Assembly (NCBI RefSeq): GCF_004210375.1
Contig: NC_134833.1
Coordinates: 48,354,782-48,418,781, forward strand
Length of the DNA: 64,000 nucleotides
From: Tachypleus tridentatus
Lineage: Eukaryota; Arthropoda; Merostomata; Xiphosura; Limulidae
Reading direction: 5' to 3'
A program made the position numbers and the translations under genes. Within the stretch, counting starts at the first letter, position 1. Each line of letters begins with the position of its first letter. The notes under the pieces were generated by a model. The model was not told the DNA's origin and ran no database searches. It worked only from the letters and a program-made list of their open reading frames with translations. Shown one piece after another: positions 48,258-60,159 of this stretch.

Positions 48258-48392
48258 CTCCCCAGTGGCACAGCCGTATATCTGAGAACTCGCACCGCTA
48301 GAAACTGGGTTTCGATACCCATGGTTGATATATCACAGATAGCCCACTGTGTAGCTTTATTCATAACTTCAAAAGAAACAAACAAACAAACC
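48258..48392 (+). mobile_element. tRNA-headed SINE, family B
   Basis: Contains 'ccccagtggcacagccgtat', 'aactgggtttcgatacccat', 'cccactgtgtagctttatt' and an (AAAC)n tail. Confidence 0.85.
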
Positions 48393-48556
48393 TATCATAG
48401 AATAATCGATCACAGGGAGACAGTCTGGCCGGCAACATCATTTACTCTTTTATGTTATTACTAGTATTACTTATTATTGTGTATCTTTTTATTATCATTT
48501 ATCTTTATTTTCAACACCAATTAAATTAATGTTTGTTTACGTGTTTCTCTCTTGTT

Positions 48557-48665
48557 AAGAATAGAACTAAACAATGAACTATCTGTACTGTACTCTTAGT
48601 GGGTATTGAAACCTGGCCCTTAGCATTATAAACTCTCAGCGTTATGAGCCCAAGGAGCATTACAC
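48557..48665 (-). mobile_element. SINE family B, diverged
   Basis: Plus-strand traces: 'agaactaaacaatgaactat', 'gggtattgaaacctgg', 'cttagcattataa'. Confidence 0.55.
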
Positions 48666-48769
48666 AAAGTAAGCAAGATAATGATAATACTATTACTACT
48701 ATACGCTTCAGAAGTTTGGCACAGGCTCCCGCCTACCTCCAATAGTTTTCGGAAAGTTATTCTAGTATG

Positions 48770-48884
48770 TTTGTTTGTTTGTAATTAAGCACAAAGCTAC
48801 TAAATGTGCTTTGCCCACCACGGGTATCTAAACCTGGATTCTAGCGTTGTGAGTCCATAGACATACCACTGTACCACTAGATGT
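48770..48884 (-). mobile_element. tRNA-headed SINE, family B
   Basis: Contains 'aattaagcacaaagctact', 'gcccaccacgggtatcta', 'gcgttgtgagtccatagac' and 'ataccactgtaccact'. About 15 bp is missing in the middle. Confidence 0.8.
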
Positions 48885-48997
48885 GTTATTCTAGTTATAA
48901 TAACCAATTCAATTTGATTCTAATATCATCTTTCCCTTCCACTTTTTAAAAGATAAAAGAAAGTTTTCAAATCAGAATAATTCTGTTTTGTAATTCG

Positions 48998-49120
48998 TCC
49001 CCCGCTGGTACAATTGTAAGTCTACGGATTTACAACGCTAAAATCAGATGTTCAATTCCCCTCGGTGGACTCAACAGAGAGCCCAATGTGGTTTTGCTAT
49101 AACAAAATACACACACTCAC
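48998..49120 (+). mobile_element. tRNA-headed SINE, family C
   Basis: The best family C copy: 'ccccgctggtacaattgtaa', 'tctacggatttacaacgct', 'ttcaattcccctcggtgg', 'caatgtggttttgctataac' and a (CA)n tail. Confidence 0.85.
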
Positions 49121-49189
49121 ATATTTTGTAATTCATATGTATGTTGCGTATTAAACATATATTAAATAGTAATTAAGTGAATTGTCCCA

Positions 49190-49305
49190 CGATAGATCAT
49201 CGGTAAGTTTCAGGACTTTTTTTTTTGTTTAGAATGTTAAAACCCGAAGTTCGATTCCCCGCGATAGACAGAACGCAGAACTGCGGATAACCCAGTGTGT
49301 AACAT
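49190..49305 (+). mobile_element. SINE related to families B/C, decayed
   Basis: Contains 'tagatcatcggtaagttt', 'cgaagttcgattccccgcg' (B box) and 'ggataacccagtgtgtaa'. A T-rich insertion splits the head. Confidence 0.5.
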
Positions 49306-49886
49306 GATGATGACATATCGAGGAACAACAACATCAGATAAAATGTTATATGTTGTAGCGCTATTATAATAAAAAATATGATATTTGATATATATTAAAC
49401 ATTTACAAACAATTTAGTAGGTCAGTTTGTTAAAGTAACTATCGCGCAACCAAGCTAGAAATAGAAAATGAATTGAAGTATGTATTTGAACCGCTAGACT
49501 TAATGTTTCCACTCTAAGTCTGTCTGTATCTAATGTAATAATAAACCTGTAAACCTAAAAGTTTGAAATCCGATCTAATATTGTTAAAAATATCGTGACT
49601 TACCTATTCCAGACTTTAATAACAAATTAACAAATAAAATGTTTATTCATATTAAGCTCTTTGTACTGATGTGGATTGCCTATTATAGAACTTAGTAATA
49701 ATAAAATAAGTAAATATGATATATCCTTTTTCTTTGGTAGTTACATTTATAAATAGGCATGAAACATAATTTATATATTTTAATAGAGTGTAGGCGAAAC
49801 ATTTAAGTTGATTGAAAACAGTGCTTGGGGGACAAACAGATATTGAACAAAAAGGAGAATATTTCCTTTTGGATTTTTTTTTCTAG

Positions 49887-50017
49887 TCAGTTCGAAGATG
49901 GCACATTTCCACGATTGTCGCTTCTGCAGCAGAACGCCGTTAACCAATCCTACCACGTACACAGCTAAAGCACCAGAAATCAATAAGCAGCAAACTGTAG
50001 TAATCCTATGTATACCT
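49887..50017. other. coding-like island, strand uncertain
   Basis: About 130 bp with clearly higher GC. Plus strand: a strong acceptor (ggatttttttttctag) at 49886 and a gtaaaa donor at 50018; two frames are open for 26 to 43 codons (QFEDGTFPRLSLLQQ... or KMAHFHDCRFCSRTP...). Minus strand: acceptor cattttacag ends at 50016, and a 77-codon frame runs from 50015 to a stop at 49780 with a hydrophobic helix (CCLLISGALAVYVVGL). The three readings conflict, and no family was recognised. It is probably a real exon of some gene, but I cannot say which strand. Confidence 0.4.
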
Positions 50018-50276
50018 GTAAAATGTCGTTATAAGAATGCTGTTAGAACATTCGCCGTATTGTGTTGCCCTTTATAAACAGAGATCTGCGTGATTTTTAC
50101 CTTTATATATATATAAATTTACCAATTCATGTATTCGTACTTTTTTATCTTAAACAACTGAAAAAATTGAAAACCTGACTCATCATCAAAATTTAATATC
50201 AACATTGGTCTCTGTTATTTTACTCAAACTACCTTATATATCACGATTTACTCAAACAACCTTATATATAACAATT

Positions 50277-50404
50277 TTGTTTGTTTGATTAGAACTGAGC
50301 ACAAAGTTACACAATGGGCTCTCTGTGATATGCGCACCACGGGTATCAAAACCTGGTTTCTAGTGGTGTGAATCCGAAGACATCCCGCTGCGCCACTGGG
50401 AGGC
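50277..50404 (-). mobile_element. tRNA-headed SINE, family B
   Basis: Contains 'gagcacaaagttacacaatg', 'caccacgggtatcaaaacct', 'gtggtgtgaatccgaagaca' and 'cgctgcgccactgggagg'. Confidence 0.85.
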
Positions 50405-52656
50405 TATATATCAAGACGTTCATATAATAACATGCGAGCATCTCTTCTGACAATGAAAGGTTTTTGTATTACAGATAAATTATGTAATGAAGCTTAAACG
50501 AAACGTATTTCAATTCATTTCAACAAAATCAATTCAGTCACAATTCCTATTTAACGTGCTTCTTAATTACAAACACGTAAGTAAAGCTTGACATAAAAAA
50601 TTATAATCTCTTAAAGGCTATGTTTACCTTTCTTCCAGCTATACTAAATAAATCTGTAATTTATATTTTTTGAGCGTTCCTTTTCTGAAATATATTTTAA
50701 TCCATCATTTTAACTCTGTCTGCAAGAACATTTTATGATAGAGTGAATATTTGATAATAAAATTTCATTAGATCAACTTCTAAGGGTTAGTTTTTATTGG
50801 CTGTAAGGAATGATTTTATTTTTTTGTAAAATCGCTTGATATTAAAATGTAATGAATATGATATAATTTCACGTTTTTTTTTTTTGTGAAAGAATGTTTT
50901 TTTTTTTCTTTAAAGCTGTTTGGTGTACGAAATGTGTTTATTCGGTTATATTTTGCTCTGTCTTTATTTGTAGACATATTTGTTTCAAAGAACTTTTTGT
51001 TTCGTAAAACTTCAAGACCATAGAGGCATTACCTGTTAACTTGTTTATGTTAGTGACGTACTACAATTTTTTAAGTAATTGGCTTGAAGTTTGGATGATA
51101 TTATACCTAGATATCACACGTGATAATATATACGTGTCTTAAAACTAGGGAAGGTACATTAGATTACAGTGAAATATCAATTTTCACTAGAAGTCCAGGA
51201 TTTAAGATGAAGGAAAATACTCTGATAAGGTATAGATGATGGTGAATAATGCAATCATTCCTTTCGTGAAGTACCCGCGATAGATATAGATATGTACGGG
51301 CATCCTTCGAATTTAGATATATTATGTTTTTAATGTTTCCACATATACATTTAAGCACTGTGTGCGTCACAAACACTTAACTTGTTAAACCACTTTGTTA
51401 TTTGTACCAGCATAATAACACATACAAGAAACCCATTTCCTTATTACACAAAGACAACAGCCTGTGATTAATGGAAAAGCTCACCAGTGGCAAATTCACT
51501 TTGTTGTAAGCTGCTTAAGGATGCTAAACTGCAGTTATTGTCTGTTTTCACTAAACTTCACAAATTTGGTTCGAATGTACAGTTCAACTTCTGTTGTGTT
51601 GTTATTTTTTTCCATTTTATTTTGTAGAAAAAAAAAACCCATCAACTAATAACACAAGAATCGCGGTATTAAGCTTGTAATAACTTTCTCTAGAACCGAT
51701 GTATATATATTTGTATTAACTTTCACTCAAATAAAGTTACTTACTTAGAGTGAAATTAAAAATAAATCATACAGTAAGCCAACCTAGTTAGATATACGTT
51801 TCTTAATGTTCTTACTTATAAAGAAAAGAATGCATTATTTCATCTGTTGGGTGCCTTTATTGTTAAAAATATTTTCGTTTGTGATATAGAATGGTTGAAT
51901 ATATTCATAATATTATTTTGTTTTTCTGCGTATGTTATAAATACATGCCATACTGGCTTATTTTATTTTTATGTAAGAGATACTTGAAAACCTGTTATTA
52001 AAAATAAATGATATAATACAAACTTCAAGTCTAAATCAAGTAAATCTAATAAAAAATCTTCATACACAAGCTAGTAAACTATAAGCCCTTCATCAGTGTA
52101 AGTGTTTTAATACATATTAGCATTTTATTATGTTTATATTGAGCTATAAAACTTCCTGTTATACCACTCATCATCACATTTATGGTTTTCAGGTAACACT
52201 GATACATTACTGTAAAAAACAATGAGATTAATCGATGGAACTTGAAGTCGAATTGCATAAAAGTCAGGTCACTATTATTTCATAATTTTTACCTTTATTG
52301 TTATGTGATTTGCAAGAGTTAAATGTAAATTTCACTGTTCAGTATCATATGATTCTTAGAATGAAACTTTATCTGTTTATGATTAAGCATGTAAGAAAAT
52401 AACTTTGGGTCCTTAATGAGAAAATCTTTTATTTGCAATAAATCTCATATAACATTATCCTAACATAAATTGATTTTAGTTTTATACTAATGAAGATAAC
52501 GTACACCCATGAAAAGTTCAATTTTTGAATCTTTTCTACTTTTTCCATTTGTCACGTTTACTTACAAACTCTACCTTATAGAATGCACAAGGAACATTAG
52601 TATAATTCACTTTTCTTCTTGAAGCTAAAGAAAAGATATACTTGTATGCAACTTAC
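50405..52656. other. AT-rich stretch without recognised features
   Basis: Short T-runs near 50875-50910; no exon, RNA gene or named repeat was seen. Confidence 0.4.
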
Positions 52657-52773
52657 CACTCACTGGTCTGGATGGAAACCTATGAACGCTGGAGTTTCTC
52701 AACTGTTCTTTGAGCACTTAATCTTCAGCTTTATAAACATGTACAAACAGACGAGACTGTGAGCTTCTAATAT
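52657..52773 (-). other. candidate untranslated first exon with upstream TATA
   Basis: On the minus strand a TATA-like TTTTATATATTTAAAA (52803-52818) precedes a less AT-rich block that ends in a strong donor, AGTG|gtaagt (52651-52656). The block contains short ORFs but no long frame, so it would be a 5' UTR exon. No downstream exon was identified, hence low confidence. Confidence 0.25.
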
Positions 52774-53934
52774 GAGAGGAAGTTGGCATTTGATTGAGCG
52801 TTTTAAATATATAAAAGGAAGCTATTTCTAAGATAACACTTTACCCCTGTATACTTCAGCGAGTTCCATCTTTTCTTATATTAACGAAATAATTTCCTTG
52901 ATAAGTTTATTTCTATTCACTCTGGAATAATAAATTTTCATGGTGGTTAGTATATGAATAATTGCACATTAAATGAGGTCTTCGTAACACAATAAATGAC
53001 CTTTACTTTAAGCTCCATAGCATATTGAGAGAATAACTTATTATACTCGAAACATGTTTGACAGAGTTATAATGTTGAGAATTTTTTTTCGTATAAATGG
53101 TATAACACAATGAGTTCTAAAAATAGCCACTAATAACAATATTTTCAAACTCTGGAGATGAGCTAATGCCGTTATTAAATTGAATGACAGATTTTCTAAT
53201 TTGAACACCAACAAAAAGGTAGCCATTGTAGCCCATACATACTTCTTTGACTACTAAAAGAGAATCTCAATGCAAAGTTTATATATTCAAACGAACGACT
53301 AAAGCAATGAATACTATTAAAAGAGAAAAGTACAACTGATGGAATACTTGACAACCAAGTGGCAGCAGTATTTGTATAGATGCTTTGAAATACTGTAGAA
53401 TTGTTTCTTTTGATATTTGAATCGAATAATCTATACGCTCGGCGCTTCAATGCAAACACGTTACATTAGATTTTGACATTAGGTATATTAAGTCATACAG
53501 TCACAACTTTATATCCTTCACAGGTCAATACTGTTTTATGTTATTCGTTTTTAAAAGTATATTCCCTAATGGCTTGATTGATTTTCAAGGATAACTACTT
53601 ATCTCTGTCGAAACCGTGGAGTCTTTAAATTATCATTAATACAATTTTTATGTTCTTTTGGACATTGTTGAAAAACAAACAATGAGCACGTACTTTTCTT
53701 AGTTTTTACAATCAAACACTTTTATAAATTCTATAACTCCATGTAACCAAACACAAACATATCTTCTGTACAAAAGTGATACAAACTTCAGTTCGTATTC
53801 ATGTACGAAGTTCTCGGAGCTCAAATACTGCGATATTGAATATCGATTATAATGATAAAAATGCGAATTTGAACAGTTCCAACTGACTAAATATATATTA
53901 TGATGAATTAATACTTAACTCTGTATAAACAGAA

Positions 53935-54673
53935 GTGTGTCAGCCTCTATCATTGACAAAAGATGGAAGTGATGCATAAATTAGAAACCTAACCATGTAT
54001 GTATATATGTGTGCTCGAACTTCTCTCACTAGGAGGAGATGGTAGGTATTTGGTACAAAATTATAACCCAGTGTATATATAAATTGATTGAGCCTCTAAT
54101 CAGAGATGGTAGTGACTTAGTACAAATTGTGATCTAATTGTATATATAGGTGCTTCAGTTTCTATCATTAACCAGATATACTAGTGATTTTGTACCAAAT
54201 AGTAATTTATATGGAAGTTTATATGTGTGGTTGAACCTCTATCATTAACCAGAGATGGTAGATACTTGGTACAAAATTATTACCTTGCTGCATAAGCTAC
54301 ATATATAGGTGCTTGAACCTCTTTCTTCAGTCACAGATGGTAATGACTTAGTATTAAATACCAAATTATAACCAATATATATATATACAGGTGTTTTAGC
54401 TTCTATCATTAACCAGAGGTGGTAGTGATTTGGTACCAATTTGTGAAATTGGCTATATGTATAAGTGCTTGAGTCTTTATCTTTCATCGTAGATGATACT
54501 GACTTGGTACCAAATTCTAACATTGCTATATGTATACAGATGCTTACCCTCTATCATCAACTAGATATATTTGTGAATTAGTAACCAAATTTATCCTTCG
54601 TATTCATATAGGAGCTTAAGCCTCTATCATTAACCAAAGATTGTAGTAACTTTGTACAAAATTGTAACCTAGC

Positions 54674-54705
<32 letters not shown>

Positions 54706-54775
54706 CTTAAGCTCTCATCTTTAATCACAGATGGTAGTGACATTGTACCAGATTGTTACCTAGTTACAGATACGA
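53935..54775. repeat. diverged tandem array, about 11 units of about 77 bp
   Basis: The 'agatggtag'-like core recurs at 53961, 54037, 54104, 54174, 54253, 54335, 54415, 54491, 54563, 54638 and 54729. The rough unit is 'cctctatcattaaccagaga', 'tggtagtgacttggtac', 'caaattgtaacc', then a TATA-rich spacer. Spacing varies from 67 to 91 bp, mostly from growth of the TA spacer. Any ORFs here are by-products of the repeat. Confidence 0.85.
54674..54700. repeat. (TA)n microsatellite
   Basis: Thirteen TA units expanded from the TATA-rich spacer of the 77-bp array. A shorter run lies near 55053-55070. Confidence 0.95.
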
Positions 54776-55122
54776 GCAAAAATATTTTCTATAAAGAAAG
54801 TAAATTTGGGGATGGCGAATATGAATCATTCAAAAACAACGCAAACAAGGTAGTAGAGATGACATTTACATCATTTCTACAAAAACAAAATAATCAAGAG
54901 CTAACCTATTGCAATGTATATAACTGTTCAGTCACAGCTGAGGTTAATGTATCCTGGTTTTGTCCATTAACACGGTGAATTAGAATGTTAATAGACAAAA
55001 ATGTGAGAAATTAATTTCAGTTGTGATTGATATGTATTGATATAATTATTGTTATATATATATATATATTAGTGAAAATAATACATTTTGATAAAGTTGA
55101 GTAAACAAAATAACAAGGAAGG

Positions 55123-55394
55123 TTTGGTTTGCTTTGAATATCGCGCAAAGCTACGAGGGTTATCTGCCTTAGCCGTCCCTAATTTAGCAGTGTAAGACTA
55201 GAGGCAAGGCAGCTAGACATCGTTACCCACTGCCAACTCTTGGACTACTCTTTTACTAACGAATAGTGGGATTGATCGTATATTATAACGCCTCTCCGGC
55301 TGAAAGAGCGAGCATGTTTGGTGTGACGAGGATTCGAACTCGCGACCCTCGGATTTCGAGTCGAGTACCTTAACCACCTGACCATGCCGGGCCC
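55123..55394 (-). mobile_element. tRNA-headed SINE, family A, with exact target-site duplication
   Basis: Full-length copy in minus orientation; its head, read in reverse, ends 'accatgccgggccc'. Flanked by acaaggaagg at 55113-55122 and again at 55395-55404. Two ORFs on the minus strand here are by-products. Confidence 0.92.
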
Positions 55395-55444
55395 ACAAGG
55401 AAGGACTGCGTTAAAAACAGCAAATCCAAATCTCTGACTTATTA

Positions 55445-55826
55445 TTAGGTCATCCCATAAGTAATGTCCGAAAATGTAATACAGAAGGTGCACCATCATT
55501 TCTCTCTTTGTATAAGGCTTTAATGACTAAAATATGTAATAGGACGTGTATAAAATGTTCAGACAAATAAAGAAACTAACCCAATTCCGCTTTTTCAAAT
55601 TATTAATCAAATAAACCCTAATGAAGATCGATGTATCTGAGGAGTATATTAGACATATAATGTTTTATTAGTTTTAAAACGGCAATAGTGCAGCAGAGAC
55701 TACAAGAAACATTAAATAATGAATAACAATGGAACATACATTATTGATTAAATAACATTAACAGCATTTGAAATCCTTTATCTTTTTCTAAACCTAAAAT
55801 CGGCCATTACTTAAGGGATGACCTGA
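55445..55826 (+). mobile_element. internally deleted mariner-type transposon, 382 bp
   Basis: Terminal inverted repeats: ttaggtcatcccataagtaa on the left and tcaggtcatcccttaagtaa on the right in reverse complement (two mismatches in 20). TA is on both sides (55443-55444 and 55827-55828). At 55621 an ATG opens MKIDVSEEYIRHIMFY and, after stops, NSAAETTRNI, which matches the N-terminal helix-turn-helix of mariner transposases. The catalytic domain is deleted, so this copy is non-autonomous. Confidence 0.85.
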
Positions 55827-55919
55827 TATATTAGTTTGTTATAACTTAAAAAAACAAGTCGCAACAAAAATAAATGAAACAAAAGACGATGCACTAATTG
55901 AAAATAATGTGAGATTATA

Positions 55920-56160
55920 AAATGTACCATAGGTTTTGGAGGTGACTGTGGAAGTAGGACCCACATTGCGTTGGAGATACGCTATCTATTAGTCTTAATC
56001 TCCATTCGCCAATCTCACCTAAGAATTAAAAGGGTAGCAACAGATATAGAAATAGAAATTATGAGAGCAAAATGTGGGTGCTGAAACCCACAACGTCCCA
56101 TATCTATATCACCCTTCACTCCCTACAGACAGTTGGGGGAAAGTGACTGCTCTCCAAACT
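55920..56160. other. less AT-rich block of unknown nature
   Basis: Contains 'ggaagtaggacccacattg' and 'gggtgctgaaacccacaacg'. It is probably an old repeat, but no second copy is visible in the window. Confidence 0.25.
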
Positions 56161-56780
56161 AAAGAAAAATAATTGAAATGAAAATAAGAAATAGAAAATA
56201 AGGTTCTACTATTTGAAACCTTACCTCCTGAAGTTATCATTCCAGCCCCCAATATGATACAAAGGCACTAACTGACAACACAGAAGACGAATTATACTAG
56301 TATGAAGTGTCTTATTCAGTTATCTAAACAAACTAGCATAGCTCCCAACCACCACCTATTTACTAAATATACTGTGACTATCATGCTCTAAACAAGCCTT
56401 TCTATGCTGCAAGGAGTACATCCACATAAAGTAGTACCAAGTTGTTAAATTACCTTATTCATAGTTAAAAGTAATTAGAAATTTTAGTAAAATGTCCCTA
56501 ATTTTTATTTTTGATATTTCTTTAATACATTATTGTATTTGTTACAGAATAGTTTAATTCGATGATACTACTTTTTAAATAATCATGTATTAAACAAGAA
56601 GCGGGAAGAAGAATAAGAAATTCAAACTTTTGCTGTGATATTTATAGACATTTCCAAACGTTGTGACTCAGTCATTACCAAAGAAATACTGTATGGAGTT
56701 GTAAAGTTCTGATGACCTATGAAGAATATATTTAAAATACCATTTGAATGAACCATCCGAGACATTCGTACATGGCAATA

Positions 56781-56905
56781 CGTGATTGAACCTGTATCAT
56801 TAACCAAAGATTGTAGTAACTTTGTACCGAATTTTATCTAAGTTACATGTACATATATAATGACTTGATACCAAAGGTAACTTAGTTCTATATCTCGGTG
56901 ATTGA
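56781..56905. repeat. detached units of the 77-bp tandem family
   Basis: 'attgaacctgtatcattaac', 'caaagattgtagtaactttg' and 'taatgacttgataccaaa' match the array at 53935-54775, 2 kb away. A SINE and a mariner element now lie between them. Confidence 0.75.
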
Positions 56906-58126
56906 AGAATTTAACGATTTAATAATCACATGAAGTTACTTATTCACTGCAGTGATCAGAGGAAACAAGACATGAATCAAGTATGTGACCGCAAAACGTA
57001 TCTCTTATCATATCAGTTGGAAATTTCAGCGTCTGATGGTGGTATTTAGTGAAAGTATCTGAAGCTGTAATAGAATAAGAAAGCATAACCCTTGTATCTA
57101 ATTGTTTTACTAATAACTAATTTTAGTAACTATTTAGCGTTATATAATGTGAACAACATTTTTTACACATACATGATAATTTATACAAATATAAGTGCTA
57201 ACTAGTCATATAGTTTACTTCGGTAGATAACATTACATCTAGGTCTATAATATTATCATCGGGCATCATTATCTTAAGTTTCCTTTGCTTTTATGGATAT
57301 TATGTACGCCATTTATTATAATGAGACTTTAACAACTGGAGATTTGAGGTATTTTATACTCAGTATGTATAATTTTTATAATTTTTCTTTACATTTCTAA
57401 AGAATTTAGAGCCATTAAAACTATCTTTATTGCAGGAAATATAATATCGACACTATACAAGCTCTTTGACAACGCCGGAAATGTAAAAGACCATAGACTT
57501 AGTAAAATTTTCTTGCGACCGCCTTCTTTGTCCGTGATATTTTTGCGCGTGATTGTTGATAGTTTTCAAGAAACGTAGCAGGAATAAAGAGCTTCATACA
57601 ATGATATAAATAAGATGCCGTAATAAAGTACGTATACATGTTTTTACGTGTATGGATATGTAGATACTTCCATGTACGATTATAAAATAACAAAATGCTG
57701 TAGTTTAATTCTTATATTCCTAATTTTTGCTCTTCACTAAAATATTTAGTTTTCTTCGAGTGTATAAATTCATAAAGTAAAGCAGAAATACTTACTTTTA
57801 CTTCATAGCCGTAAAACTAACATCGCATCTAACGACTTTAATATAAAGTTATGCTCCCTTCGCAATAGAACCTGTGGATATACAAGGCACGTCCTAAATT
57901 AAATGTAAATCAAACAGTGTCATATTTGCTTCTAAATTTTTTTTTGAGAATATCCTATATTTCTTTCCTTGATTTAAGAGGACATCATCCATAACTTTAA
58001 AGCTATAAAAATGCACATCTAATCATGTTTTATTATGCTAGTCACATGGCGCCACCTTTTCTATTTGTTCTTGTAAAATGACGTATCTTTCTAGTTGTGG
58101 TAAAAGATTCCATTATATTTTTTCCA

Positions 58127-58231
58127 CGCTGTAACATCTGAGCTTGTTTCTGTAGCTGTGGTTTCGTCGGATAGTAGATAAAGGTAATAATCCGTTTATG
58201 CGCGTCACTACTTAGCTGATGAGGCAACATG
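58127..58231 (-). pseudogene. second, diverged 28S rRNA fragment
   Basis: Read on the minus strand: 'tgcctcatcagctaagtagt', 'gacgcgcataaacggatta', a short gap, 'tttatctactatcc' and 'gacgaaaccacagc'. This follows 28S order (tgcctcgtcatct, gacgcgcatgaatggatta, ctatctactatctag, cgaaaccacagcc). It overlaps the 28S region at 8641-8724 and extends further toward the R2 site. It is clearly decayed, unlike the copy at 8641. Confidence 0.7.
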
Positions 58232-59923
58232 TAAGAAAACATCTAATTAATGATGACTGTTATAGCTGGGCGTTACTCACAGTTTTCATTACTGGATATT
58301 GAGGTATTCTTTACTTTTTAATTTTGAATTATAAAACATTGCATTCTGTGCTTGTATATGGTGCTAAAACGTGCTACATCGTAAATGAAAATTTCCATTC
58401 ATCACTTACACTTTTTTTTTCAATAATTTGAACAGGAACTTTTTCACTTAATTCATTATTTCAGAAAGACAGTTTTCATTCTTCTTAACTGTTGTTAAAT
58501 TCCATAGCACATACGTTTAAATTGTTTTCTAGCTCATGTACAATACTTACATTAACCATTGTAAAAGGTCATAAACAGAAACTTTCTATATGTTCTTCTG
58601 GGTTACACATCATGATCCAGAATTCTGTAGACATTAACATGTGAATTTCAGTTTGGGTTGGTTTGTAATCAATGTTTTTAAATTTGAAAAAAATAAAAAA
58701 ATATTAATTTTACAGAGTTACAGCAGAAACAGAATTCAAAGACAGAACGAATAATCATAGGGTAATTAAACACCATCAATGAAATTAATTTATTTTCAAA
58801 AAATAAAGTCACTTTTCCGAGAATATATATAGTGTTTTTATTGTAATTAGCATCAGTTATAAGTTTAAACAATTATTGTCAAAAGATTTTTCCTCTTTTG
58901 CTGCATGAAATTTTGACAGTATGGACTTCATTCGCTTTAAATTCTACGCTTTTGGATGCAATTAACGTTTTGAAAGTATTTGTTTCATAGTATATTAGTT
59001 TTAACACTACTTACCATCAACTATAAATATGATAATTCAAATGCTTTCACATTTTTCTAAACTCAAGTAATTGTGCGAGTTTTGTCATCGCTCTAATATA
59101 AAAAAAAATTAGAAAGACCAACATTTGCAGGCCAATGCAATGTGCCTTCACCTAGCTACCTTATTCGATAATATCCTCAAAATATAGTAGGTTCGAAATC
59201 AAAATAAGAAATCATAAAGTATGTTAAGATCGTGCTATTTCACACTTTACTATCCCTTTTTATCCCCATTAACTTTATATAGATTCTGTTTAGTCCTATC
59301 AGATATGGGCTCAGACAAATGGACAAATAACAAAATGATGTTTTATTACTGGTAATTAATGAAACAGAGAGTTAGATATAGTGTTGTTTCTTACTGGCAG
59401 CATATTATTTTCTTATTTAGCTACTCTGTGTATTCGTTCTCTCTCACCCTCACTGCTTTCTTTTATTTCTCTGTCAAACTTTTGTTTTTTATATTCTTCT
59501 TTTAAACCCACTCAAATTTGGTCTCTTTCTTTCTGACCTTTCCTGCATACTATATTATAATGGTTCATAACTATAGGGGGTCTTCTAATCTCCATACTGG
59601 CCGAACTTAGAAAGGCGACCGTTCACTCAAGCCATTTTCTCACAAATTTGAGTACTGTAATCAAATCCCTTAGAGACTGACCTAAGACCGGCTTTTTTTT
59701 TTTTTGCTCTACCTCTCTCCACTTTAACTAGAGTTCCTTACACCTAAATGTATAACAAACTATAGCATATATATTTCAAAGATATGGGTCCGTAATATAA
59801 TAACGACAGCTTTCTTTATGAGAAAGATGTATTTAAGTATATCAAATTGAGATCTTATAATACATAGTACAGTCATTCTACATATGCCTTGTGAATTTTC
59901 CGAATTTTGATATCCCGAATCCA

Positions 59924-60159
59924 GGCCCGACATGGCCAGGTGGGTTAAAACATTGCATGAAACATGCTCGCCTTTTCAGCGTTGTGGGCGTTATAATGTT
60001 ACGGTCAATCCCACTATTCTTTGGTAAAAGAGTAGCCTAGGAGTTGGCGGTGGGTGGTGATGACTAGCTGCCTTCCCTCTAGTCTTACACTGGTAATTTA
60101 GGGACGGCTAGCGCAGATAGCCCTCGAGTAGCTTTGCGCGAAATTCAAAAAAACAATCC
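59924..60159 (+). mobile_element. tRNA-headed SINE, family A, head partly deleted
   Basis: The head starts gcccgacatggccaggtgg, then lacks about 45 bp including the B box. The body is nearly intact. Flanked by tcccgaatcca (59913-59923) and tcccgaattcca (60160-60171). Loss of the B box should prevent RNA polymerase III transcription. Confidence 0.88.

Noticed and set aside
54245-54978. ORFs of about 90 codons on both strands
   Set aside because: The first arises from the 77-bp tandem array; the second starts in its last unit and has no splice or family support.
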